From Telmatactis stephensoni (lineage: Eukaryota > Cnidaria > Anthozoa > Actiniaria > Isophelliidae): a stretch of 64,000 nucleotides of DNA. Below are positions 55,143-64,000 of the stretch, piece after piece. Below the pieces are notes generated by a model. That model made no database searches. It had not been told where the DNA came from and saw only the letters and a list, made by a program, of their open reading frames with translations. The position numbers were made by a program, and so were the translations under genes. Position 1 is the first letter of the stretch; the number at the start of each line of letters is the position of its first letter. Location of the stretch: assembly GCA_029948255.1 (NCBI GenBank), contig JALIZF010001434.1, positions 186,001 to 250,000 on the forward strand, written 5' to 3'.

Positions 55143-56932
55143 ATTACTCGGGCTACCTGTGGTAGCTCGAGTCTAGGTTTACCTTTTCGGTCTATCAATC
55201 AATCTATCTATCTATCTATCAACGTCGCAAATCGGCAAATTACCCAGAAGCCTTTGGGGTACACTGTTGACCACGAGGCTTCCTGTGGTCGCGAGAGCAA
55301 AGAAAACAAGATGGCGGACGCTATCAATCGGAATTTTTCGAACTATTGGCTTTTAATCTCAAGATACTTTGCTTTAATCGTTAATATCGAATTCTCGAAT
55401 TTAGTGATGACCTTCTTACCAGCTGTTGTAATCAACTTATAATGTATTGATCGTCCAAGAACACGAGACAGATCGATTTATGGCAGCGAACTTCACTTGA
55501 GGACAGACATGTAAGACACGGAGATATTGTCTTTAATAGATCAGTAGTTTGTTTTATAAATTAATAATATTTCGCCACTGCTTGCACATAATAATTGCTT
55601 ACCCGGTGTCTACAGTCATGCTCTTCCTGAGAGCCGTGTTAAAAACGAACTAATTAATTAACAATATCTACAATGTTTATTTTAACTAGAAAGCCTAGGA
55701 GATTCTTGCCTTTGCGTAATAAGGTGACTAGAGTGCTCGCACTTAATCCGTGAAACAAATAGTAATATTTACTACTAAATAGTGTTGATTAGACAATAGC
55801 AAACAAAGGAATTTGCATAACTTATCACCTATTTTGTAATATTTATGTTGCACGGATTTAGTGTGAGCACTCTAACGTGTAATCAATAATTAAGCCAGGA
55901 AACAGGAATTAGTAAATGGTGCAAAATTACACCAAATAAACAATGGAAAACAAATGATTTTTTATTATTAACTTATGAATATTTAGTGCAATCTTTATTT
56001 TGTACAAATATGTCATGATTATATTGAATGCACTTTATTGTCAATCATGCTCAAAGCTAGCAGATAAAAATATAGTGATGGGTAATCATGGAAATGATAG
56101 TAATGTTTATGAGACCTTATATTAACAACAATGGAAGAATTATTTTAGGATGTACAAAATGATATTTTCAATCAATGAAAAGTGATACTCAACCACAAAT
56201 TTGTACAAGCTTTTTGCAACCATGTTCACAGAAACAAGATAAAGTGGATTGAATTGAAGATATTACTGTATGTAGTAGTATCAGATTGATGTGCATGGAG
56301 GAGCTATATATGGTATCAGTACTGAGCATATATTGTATGACATTACACTTCTTCAAATAAAGCCGGATCAGCAACTGACTACTGCTATAATTATTGATCT
56401 GCTCCGGCATATTAAAAACATGGTAATACATGTATTGAAAAGTTGTGTTAAGAAACCAGTGAAATGATTTCATAGAAAGGTAACTGTGGTACTTCTAGAA
56501 TCTACCAGCAATATCAAAATCATTTTAACTTGGACATCAAAACAGTCTGCCACAGTTTGTAAGTTGTGTTTCCATAAATCAAAGTAAAAAAGTACAGGAT
56601 AGAAATTTAAATTGTCTGGGCTATAATGTATTACCTATAGATCATATTGAATCATTTGGTAGGCATTTACAAAATAAAGCAGACTGTATACTGTATATGT
56701 CTGGTGTGATAAAAAGACCAGCAGTATATTAATAACCACCATGATGTGGTACAATTATGTACAAACTACTTTCTCCCCAATATAATTGTGTTCTACTCTG
56801 GGAGTACTTGTCATGCATTTTTGCAATCAAAAGACACTGACAAGTCAAACTGGTTTCCATCAACTTCTGTTCTCCATTTCTCCCCAAGTACTTTACACAG
56901 GTGTAGCCCGAGTGAACGCCTATTAGGCGTCT
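55143..56932. mobile_element. Candidate 1.8-kb insertion with ACTCGGGCTAC ends
   Basis: It interrupts the locus-A copy of the duplicated segment. The left end is ACTCGGGCTACCTGTGG; near the right end GTGTAGCCCGAGT is its complement, followed by a small palindrome GAACGCCTATTAGGCGTC. No transposase frame is seen. A GAGTG...CACTC MITE (55729) is nested in it. Confidence 0.5.
55729..55874. mobile_element. Palindromic MITE, family GAGTG...CACTC, copy 5
   Basis: TA-flanked. The left end is GAGTGCTCGCACTTAATCCG and the right end GATTTAGTGTGAGCACTC. Confidence 0.85.
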
Positions 56933-56942
56933 AGTTTCTCAT

Positions 56943-59167
56943 ATTCTTGGTTTGCACTGACGTCATCATAAATTTTTTCGGGCTTAAGGTGGCCCGTACC
57001 TATTGATTTGTTTGTTGGGCATGAATTTCAATCGCGTCCTTTTACATCAAAACCTTGTCCGATTTCTGAGAAATTTGCAGCCATTTGTCTACAAGCCTTG
57101 AAATTTGTACCGGTAATTATTTTTCTGCGAATTAGATCAAGTAATTCGAGATATCAGACGATTTTTAAAAATGGCTTTTTGAGAAAAATTGGTCATAAAT
57201 CCAAAATTCCAAGGTGAATTTTTTTCCTACTTCGTCAATCAAGTATAAAGGCATAGAGGACTACATACAACATGTATCGTGCCAATTGGTGCCTTGGAAG
57301 TTGCGATACAAAATTTGTGCTGCCTGTTACGACGCAAAATTATGTAGTCAAAACTACCGCCAAAATCTCAACAAAATTTCAAAAGCAGCGAGAACTATAT
57401 CTGCTGTAAGAAAGACAAATACCTATTGTAACTTGTAAACAAAATTTGGAGAGATGAGAAGCTAAACGCCAATGTTATCCTCAAGCAAACTTGGGGAGTA
57501 ATTTTTGTGACCACGAGGCGAGCGTTGCGAATTTGTATTACTTTGACTTCTACAAATTCTGTCGAATTGTTTCGTGAAATTTTCTTGGTATGGGATAGAA
57601 CAAGATGTTAACATACCTGTTGCCAAGTGTCGTTGTGTTTGCTGCACTAGGTATAATTCATTAAGCTTCAAAAGTAAGCAACTTCATCAAGTCGACGTTT
57701 GAGCTGCCAAGGTAAAACCCTCACGGTTTGTTAATTTATTCAAAACGACACCTTACTATCTGTTGCAAAATTCCGCACGGGATCCAGACTTATGGGAATA
57801 AAGACAGTAGTTCTCTGAATACAATTGCTTCTGAGTCTAAATCCCGTGTGGAATTTTGAAACAGATAGTAAGGTGTTGTTTTGAATAAATTAACAAACCA
57901 TGAGGGCTTTACCTTGGCAGCTCAAACGTCGACTCGATGCAATTGCTTAATTTTGAAGCTTACTGAATTATACCTAGTGCAGCAAACACAACGACACTTG
58001 GCAGCAGGTATATGTTAACATCTTGTTCTATCCCATACCGAGAAAATTTCACGAAACAATTCGACAGAATTTGTAGAAGTCGAAGTAATACAAATTCGCA
58101 ACGCTCATCTCGTGGTCACAAAAATTACTCCCCAAGTTTGCTTGAGGATAACATTGGCGTTTAGCTTCTCATCTCTCCAAATTTTGTTTACAAGTTACAA
58201 TAGGTATTTGTCTTTCTTACAGCAGATATAGTTCTCGCTGCTTTTGAAATTTTGTTGAGATTTTGGTGGTAGTTTTGACTACATAATTTTGCGTCGTAAC
58301 AGGCAGCACAAATTTTGTATCGCAACTTCCAAGGCACCAATTGGCACGATACATGTTGTATGTAGTCCTCTATGCCTTTATACTTGATTGACGAAATAGG
58401 AAAAAAATTCACCTTGGAATTTTGGATTTATGACCAATTTTTCTCAAAAAGCCATTTTTAAAAATCGTCTGATATCTCGAATTACTTGATCTAATTCGCA
58501 GAAAAATAATTACCGGTACAAATTTCTAGGCTTGTAGACAAATGGCTGCAAATTTCTCAGAAATCGGACAAGGTTTTGATGTAAAAGGACGCGATTGAAA
58601 TTCATGCCCAACAAACAAATCAATAGGTACGGGCCACCTTAATATAGAATATTTTTGAATAAAATGTCTTGCATCTAAAAAAGCAGTTGAAGTCTTGTAT
58701 CTATACGAAATGTTTAGTCATAAGAATATTTTGATAACGAGATACGAGCGATCAAATATCTTCATTGTTTGGTGTGAAATGTATGGGTCCGCCATCTTGG
58801 TGCACAACCTTTGTACACCAACATGGCGGACAGTAACACGAAGGACCAAAATCACGTTAATATCACTATAATTCGTGTTTTCTATTCAGATATTCACCAA
58901 AACAAACTTATTTATCACTTACAAAGTTAAAGTCGTATGATTTGAATCACATTTGCCTATATTTCTGCGTCTTTCCGATATACGTGACAGTGTTGCGTGA
59001 CAGAAATTGACTCGCAATAAATCGAAAACCATTCATCGAAAGAACTCAATTTTTTGTGTGAGGACTTTTCTTAATGATATAAATAAAATATCTATGAAAC
59101 AGTTTCGTGTGATGAATACTTTAGATTTTAGCTTTTCGATGACGTCACATGCAAACCAAGAATAACG
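56943..59167. mobile_element. Candidate 2.2-kb insertion with TTCTTGGTTTGCA/TGCAAACCAAGAA ends
   Basis: TTCTTGGTTTGCACTGACGTCATC at the left and GATGACGTCACATGCAAACC then AAGAA at the right form imperfect terminal repeats. The flanks CTCATA and TAACGAG join directly as CTCATATAACGAG at the paralogous site near 61914-61926. The TTAA palindrome at 56984 is inside it. Confidence 0.6.
56984..58642. mobile_element. 1.66-kb near-perfect palindrome bounded by TTAA
   Basis: TTAA at 56984-56987 and 58639-58642 bound arms of about 795 and 800 bases that begin GGTGGCCCGTACCTATTG and mirror each other with few differences. The loop is about 57 bases (57783-57839). A 74-residue frame appears on both arms (57214-57438 + and 58188-58412 -) only because of the symmetry. 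The TTAA target is characteristic of piggyBac-type and some Kolobok-type transposition. No transposase is present. Confidence 0.9.
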
Positions 59168-59565
59168 AGACCACTTTTGCCAGGTGTTTTTACTGTACAA
59201 AGACTTAGTAAAATCGTTCTTTTCTGAAGATTGAGAACACTGATTTTATCGAAATGAATATAGAAATGTTGTATGCTTCAGGAATCTATACATGGTCCAC
59301 TCGACTTTAAAGAAATATTCTGGTGGTTGTTTAATTCTGAAGAGTCTTTTTTGATTGTCAGACGGTGCAAACAGATGTCTTAGTGCTTAGCATGCAATTA
59401 GGTCATCGATTTTATCGTTTCGACTTCCTCATAGAGCTCATCTTTGCATATCAGCTAACTGTAAATCGCATGCTCAGAATGAGTTCAGCTTTCATCCTGA
59501 AAACACTTATCGTCAGATTTTCAATTCACCAAGGGTTTTGAAACCCAACAGACAAAAAGACACAC
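59168..59565. repeat. Segmental duplication, unit 2 at locus A (5' flank of the GPCR)
   Basis: It shares CCAGGTGTTTTTACTG, GTATGCTTCAGGAATCTATA, AGTTCAGCTTTCATCCTGAA, and AAACACTTATCGTCAGATTT with 61921-62290. It directly precedes the degraded receptor gene. Confidence 0.75.
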
Positions 59566-59756
59566 CAAAAAAACATCGAAGTATTCTGGCTAAAAGAAGT
59601 TAATCACAAGATCAGAAAGAGACAAGTTGGACAGCTCAGCCAAAACGGCGCCGTAGCATAATAGTGCCGGTTCTATTTGCCAACTGCCGCGAAAGGAACA
59701 GCCACAACACATCCTCATCGGTCAGCGCGCACTTATCCTGCGACTACTATCCAATG

Positions 59757-60684
59757 ATGAACAATTCTACAACATAAGGACTGAACACATCTGCAGGGTC
59801 TTTTTGGCTGCAGGTTCATTTCAGAAATGTCCTCTATTTTATTACCGCAATTAATGCCATCGGTTCTCTTTCGGCTTCAATTTTCAACTTCCTGATCATT
59901 TTATGTTTTGTGAAGACGCCGTCTTTGCGAACTCCCTCGTACATTCTAATTTTGAACTTAGCTATCTCTGACTTTGGTCTTGGTCTAATATCACAGCCGG
60001 CGTACTGTTGTAGTGTGATTGCCGAGATAATGAGAACCTCGCCATCTTTCCACACAATCAGCTCAAAAATATCAAGCTATACGGCTTCATTTTTAATCAC
60101 TGGCTCATTTCTCACAACGACTTCCATTACTATCGAGATCGGCTTCTTGCTGTTCACTTGGGTTTGAGCTACCAACAACTTGTGACAATCAAGCGCTCCT
60201 ACATCGTTGTTACACTAATATGGATTCTTAGTTCTTTGTGGACTGGAGCCATAGTTCTCGGAAATGAACACAAGGAAATGAACTGTTGCTAGTAAGTAAT
60301 GTTATCGCTGGATTTCTTTTTCTCGTCGATGTTGCTTTGATGGTGAAAATTTACCAAGCTATTCGCAAGCACTCGGCACAGATCCATGCACAACAGCAAC
60401 CACAGCAGCAGACAATAAACATGCAAAGGTACAAGAAATCAGTGAAGACGATGTACTATATCATTTGTGTTTTCCTCGTGTGCTACTGTCCTGCTATCAT
60501 TATGCAACTTCTCAACTCGACGGTCATAAAAGCAAAAATCAAAGTAGGAATAGAATTTAATATTGTAGGAGTTTTCACTTATACGCTCTTGATGATAAAC
60601 AGTTCGTTGAATCCAGTTATTTATTGCTGCAGAATTAAAGAAATACGGAACGCCTTAGTTCAGTTGCTATGGCAACCACAATAA
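59757..60684 (+). pseudogene. Degraded rhodopsin-family GPCR
   Basis: Seven-helix receptor sequence is spread over three frames. From the ATG at 59757 (MNNSTT) a TAA stop follows at 59775-59777. The same frame then runs through helices 1-3 (SLSASIFNFLIILCFVKTPS; ILNLAISDFGLGL) to about 60134. There the expected Ile-Asp-Arg motif is broken by an apparent 2-base insertion (ATCGAGATCGG where ATCGATCGG is expected). Helix 4 continues in another frame (RSYIVVTLIWILSSLWTGAI) until a stop at 60290. Helices 5-7 are in the third frame (VIAGFLFLVDVALMVKIYQA; YYIICVFLVCYCPAIIMQLL; SSLNPVIYC) and end at 60684. The NPxxY-type motif identifies family A. One stop plus two frameshifts make a functional protein unlikely. 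The ligand class is not readable. Confidence 0.8.
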
Positions 60685-60898
60685 CATGCAAAAGCGACAA
60701 AACTATGCAGGTCTACAATACAATTACACTAAGACTTGTTTACTAGGACCGAGGGGAATAGTATGTTTTGTGGTCACAAAATCAATGTTTACAAACGCGC
60801 CCTGCTGAAAACGCGCCTTCAAAGTTCTCTCAAGGCATGCAAGAGACCATAATACAAAGAGAGCGCAGAATCTGGTATAGATGTCTGCGCGATGTGCT

Positions 60899-61316
60899 CC
60901 CGGGGGGGACTCCTATATATAAGAGGACGGGGATGCTCGTCGGAAATTTTAAAAATGACCCTTAAAAGGTACCAAAAGCATATCCGGGTGGGCGTGGCAA
61001 TACATGTTTTTACCCCTAAAAGGTATCAACTCAAAAACACTAAATTTAACATTTTGCATATTTTAGTCAATCAAGCAATCAATTGTGTCTATTTATATAC
61101 GAACAATTTGATGGTCGTGCAATCCGATCTTTGTCTCCAGTATTTAATCGTTGATGCATGGAGGAAAAATTACCCTAAAAGGTACCAGCTAGGTCTCTAG
61201 TAGTCCACTGAGATCTGGGACACCCTAAAAGGTACCAGATCGCGGATTTTGACCCCTAAAAGGTACGACGAGCATCCCCGTCTATTTCCAATCGGAGTCC
61301 CCCCCCCCCCCCCGGG
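60899..61316. mobile_element. CCCTAAAAGGTAC element 2
   Basis: The ends are CCCGGGGGGGACTCC and GGAGTCCCCCC...CCCGGG, flanked by TGTGCT on both sides (60893-60898, 61317-61322). Five copies or variants of CCCTAAAAGGTACC lie inside, as well as GACGGGGATGCTCGTCG, mirrored by CGACGAGCATCCCCGTC near the right end. Confidence 0.88.
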
Positions 61317-61419
61317 TGTGCTTGGTGCTTAAGGTTATTTTTAGTAACAGGAAGTTGACGCTATCGCGCGCGTAAACAATTAATGAAATTTGATATCACT
61401 TTTACAAATACCGCAATTT

Positions 61420-61910
61420 CTGAGTTGTATTTTCATTAATTTCAGCCTTTACAATGCATCTTTACAATCCATTCAGTCAATAATACCATTCAATCCCGGG
61501 GGGACTCCGTTCGTAAATGGACGGGGATGCTCGTCGTACCTTTTAGGGGTCAAAATTTATATAGGAGTCCCCCCCCCCCCCCCCCCGGGCATTCAATACG
61601 TTTATGAGCATATTCCCAACAGGGATTTTCGATTCAATACTAATTTAAAATCAATATATAGAGAGTCATGATCCTAGTAGAACTAATGCTAATGCATCCT
61701 AATAATCCTAGTTCTAAAAATAGATAAAAAATAATTGCGATTTATTTAATTTATTCAGGTAGCGCATCTTCTGTCAGTTCTTTTGTTATTAAAGTATATG
61801 TTGATGGACAACGTTTTTGAGATCGGTCTGAATAAGATATGAAATTCAAGTCCGACCTAGTTATATCCTACATTTGACAGTCCCAAAAGAACAATGGTTA
61901 GACATTTATT
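61420..61910. repeat. Segmental duplication, unit 1 at locus B
   Basis: Paralogue of 54715-55142, interrupted by the small CCCTAAAAGGTAC element at 61495-61589. It is directly followed by unit 2. Confidence 0.75.
61495..61589. mobile_element. CCCTAAAAGGTAC element 3 (95 bp) with perfect 8-bp target duplication
   Basis: CATTCAAT lies at 61487-61494 and 61590-61597. The ends are CCCGGGGGGACTCC and GGAGTCCCCC...CCCGGG. It keeps GACGGGGATGCTCGTCGTAC and one CTTTTAGGGG unit, so it looks like an internally deleted version of element 2. The paralogous site near 54810 lacks it. Confidence 0.92.
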
Positions 61911-61920
61911 TCTCATATAA

Positions 61921-62290
61921 CGAGAACACTTGGACCAGGTGTTTTTACTGCATAATAGCAAATTAAATCGTTCTTTTTTGAAGATTCAGAAAATTTTACT
62001 TGCTACAGAAATGTGGTATGCTTCAGGAATCTATAACACATAGTCCACTCGACTTTAAAGAAATATCTGGTGGTTGTTTAATTCTGAAGATTCGTTTTTC
62101 GTTGTTACATGTCAGATATGCGCAAACAAATGTCTTAGTGATTAGCATGCAATAGTTCATCGATTTTATCATTTCGACTTCAGAACTCGTCTTCATGTAC
62201 TACGTTCAGAATCAATGAGTTCAGCTTTCATCCTGAAAACACTTATCGTCAGATTTTCAATTTACCAAGGGTTTTGAAAGCCCAACGAAA
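61921..62290. repeat. Segmental duplication, unit 2 at locus B
   Basis: Paralogue of 59168-59565. The GPCR body does not follow here, so this is an orphaned upstream region. Confidence 0.75.
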
Positions 62291-63587
62291 AAAAAAAACC
62301 CATTGAAAAAACGTTTTAATTTGGCCGGGAAAATAGGACGAGTTTGCTGTCACTAGACGAGTTTCCCGTCTCTAATATATATACGAATTTAACTATTAAA
62401 GCAGAAATACAAGTTCAAAGCAACTTTCGTTGATCTTCTAAAAGGTACAAGGCCGGGTAAAATGCCAAAATTCTACTGAGAAATTCGTTTTTGGATCTAC
62501 TTTAGACAAAAATTCGCCGTTTACGAAAATTTCCTGAGAACCTGGAAAACTCGTGACGTCACATGTGAAACAAGTTCTTTCAAGACATGCGTTGTTTGTG
62601 GATACTAAATGGACGTTAATGTCTTCAAAACTACGAAAATGGTTTAAACGAGAAAGATATGTGACGTCATATGTGGCATTTCCGAAGAGACTACGAAAGT
62701 AAGCCATTTGGATTTTGGTCTAGACGACACGGGTGAAAAACGCATTGCGCATACTCGGAAGTTTTAAATAAAACCATTGGAGGTTTAGTAAACCTTGAAA
62801 GTTAAGAGCTGTCCGTGAAAAATTAGTGCTTGTTTTTTTCCTAAAACATCGATCGCTTTAGTTGTTCTCTTTCCCTTGTCAAATAATAGGCAACGAGAAA
62901 TTCAGTTTAAAAAATGCGACGTTTCGACTTAGCCATAAGTCATTATCAAGCAATACGTCATTTATATAGTACGAGAAATTCGTATAATACATGACAGTTG
63001 AATCGACGATACTTTTATTTAATTTTCGAGCATGCGCAGTGCATTTTTCGGACGTGTCATTTTGGTCTAGACACAAAATGAAAACTGATGTCCACCAAGT
63101 GAAAAAATATTTTGAATCTCTTGAGAAGAATATCCAATATGATTGTGAATATATTTCGATTCAATTAAAGTTAGGCCAATTCCAAAGTTCTTCTTGACTT
63201 TGCATTTGGGCCTTGCAAGGAAGCCGGTTTGACTAATTCAGCCGATGCACTTTTATTGCTGTTGACGTGATTCTTTGTCTAATAATATAGATGAAAAAAT
63301 TACTCGATTCTGATTGGTCGAGAACAGTGCAGTTCAAGTGTAACACAGTGCAGAAGAGCTGTAATACAGTGCCGAAATTACATTTGAATTTATAATTTCA
63401 AAGTCGCATTAAGATCAATTTTTCCTTATACTGCTATTGTAAAACATAACCAAGAATTACAAATATGGAGGTTTTCATTCATTACGGTACATGTTTGTTT
63501 GAAAATTTTGATACTCTTTGAAAAACACACTCTTGCGAATTAATTCCAAATTGAACTCGAAACCGTATGATTACCTATACTAATCTC
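62291..63587. other. Intergenic, no gene recognised
   Basis: An 89-residue minus-strand frame (62438-62707) has no recognisable domain. A TTCTGATTGGTCGAGAACAG block near 63308 is a weak relative of the CCAATCAG motif. Confidence 0.4.
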
Positions 63588-64000
63588 CTAGCTATACACT
63601 GCTGGATACTTCAACAAAGTCATCACGTGTTTGCAGTACTTTTCAACTATCAAAATTTGACTACGATCCAGTTTAAACCTCCAGGAATCGATGAGTTTTG
63701 TAATATTGCGTCGTTCTGTAGCGTAACTGTAGTTCTCTTGGCGCGAGTTGATTTCTTTGGAGTGCGTACTTTTCTGAACCCACTTTGTGACGTCATCCGA
63801 GGGACGTAGTCCCGCGAACTTTATGACGTCACTGGAAGACTTCAAGATATCCTTAACAAGATCTTCGTAGCGTAACAGCTTGTATCTACCTGGGAGATTT
63901 TTTTCTGCCTCTAGAATAAATCTAATTGTATCGATCATAGATAAACAAAACTTTTTCACGCGGGTTTTAAAACTCGAAAATCGCGACTTCGCTGGCTTAG
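63588..64000 (-). CDS. Carbohydrate sulfotransferase, C-terminal part (gene continues beyond the window)
   Basis: The minus-strand frame from the window edge to the stop at 63588-63590 gives about 136 residues. It contains KNLPGRYKLLRYEDLVKDIL, the conserved Lys-Leu-Leu-Arg-Tyr-Glu-Asp-Leu segment of Sulfotransfer_1 Golgi enzymes such as the GlcNAc/Gal 6-O family (CHST1-7). It is followed by DVIKFAGLRPS, KWVQKSTHS and NITKLIDSWRFKL. These place it in a different subfamily from the sulfotransferase at 38588-40744. The PAPS-binding N-terminal half lies outside. The last exon extends at least to the window end or begins just inside it. Confidence 0.8.
   Translation of the reverse strand, partial: KPAKSRFSSFKTRVKKFCLSMIDTIRFILEAEKNLPGRYKLLRYEDLVKDILKSSSDVIKFAGLRPSDDVTKWVQKSTHSKEINSRQENYSYATERRNITKLIDSWRFKLDRSQILIVEKYCKHVMTLLKYPAVYS

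Noticed and set aside
57214..58412. A 74-residue frame present on both strands (57214-57438 + and 58188-58412 -) as a possible conserved protein
   Set aside because: The two frames are the two arms of one palindrome. No start context, domain or splice signal supports coding.
62438..62707. 89-residue minus-strand frame with several Cys and Asn-X-Thr sites
   Set aside because: No recognisable domain, no splice partners, and it contains GACGTCACATGTG repeats seen elsewhere in the window; evidence is too weak for a gene.

Overview
The window looks like nuclear DNA of an early-branching animal, most likely an anthozoan and plausibly a stony coral. It is AT-rich, its genes are split by small GT-AG introns, and its proteins are animal families: a GlcNAc-1-phosphotransferase alpha/beta precursor, an SLC17 transporter, TRAF, HIG1, carbohydrate sulfotransferases, a PAN plus C-type-lectin protein and a rhodopsin-type receptor. 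A very large share of the non-coding DNA is short inverted-repeat (foldback) elements. The species call is inference; no species-diagnostic gene is present.

Layout. 0-7 kb (+): two tandem copies of a terminal exon pair coding a coiled coil and a Lys/Glu-rich tail, separated by five palindromic elements. 9.4-14.3 kb (-): a seven-exon TRAF-type RING/zinc-finger/MATH gene whose MATH segment is duplicated, the second copy being frameshifted. 14.7-21.8 kb (-): a nearly complete GNPTAB homologue with one apparent 1-base frameshift. 21.8-26.7 kb: intergenic, with a dead LINE tail and several MITEs. 26.7-36.3 kb (+): a ten-exon SLC17 (sialin-like) gene whose introns are packed with foldback elements. 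38.6-40.7 kb (+): a three-exon carbohydrate sulfotransferase of the HNK-1ST/chondroitin 4-O type. 44.6-48.2 kb (-): a three-exon secreted PAN/apple plus C-type lectin gene. 51.1-52.9 kb (+): a two-exon HIG1-domain mitochondrial protein. 54.7-62.3 kb: a segmental duplication with nested insertions, including a 1.66 kb near-perfect palindrome bounded by TTAA, and a degraded GPCR. 63.6-64 kb (-): the C-terminal end of a second, different sulfotransferase, running off the window.

There is no operon-like logic. Two genes belong to one cellular theme (GNPTAB tags lysosomal enzymes, SLC17A5-type transporters export lysosomal sugars) and two are Golgi sulfotransferases, but their proximity may be chance. 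The most unusual content is the repeat landscape: (1) elements with terminal CCCGGGGGG/CCCCCCGGG and internal CCCTAAAAGGTAC motifs, with 8-bp target duplications; (2) the TTAA-bounded palindrome; (3) a TA-flanked MITE family whose variable terminal bases are mirrored on both arms; (4) unrelated-looking hairpins sharing one GC-rich loop motif; (5) many repeats carrying a CCAATCAG box beside a CG-rich block. Exon boundaries were placed by eye from splice-site motifs, reading-frame phase and family conservation.
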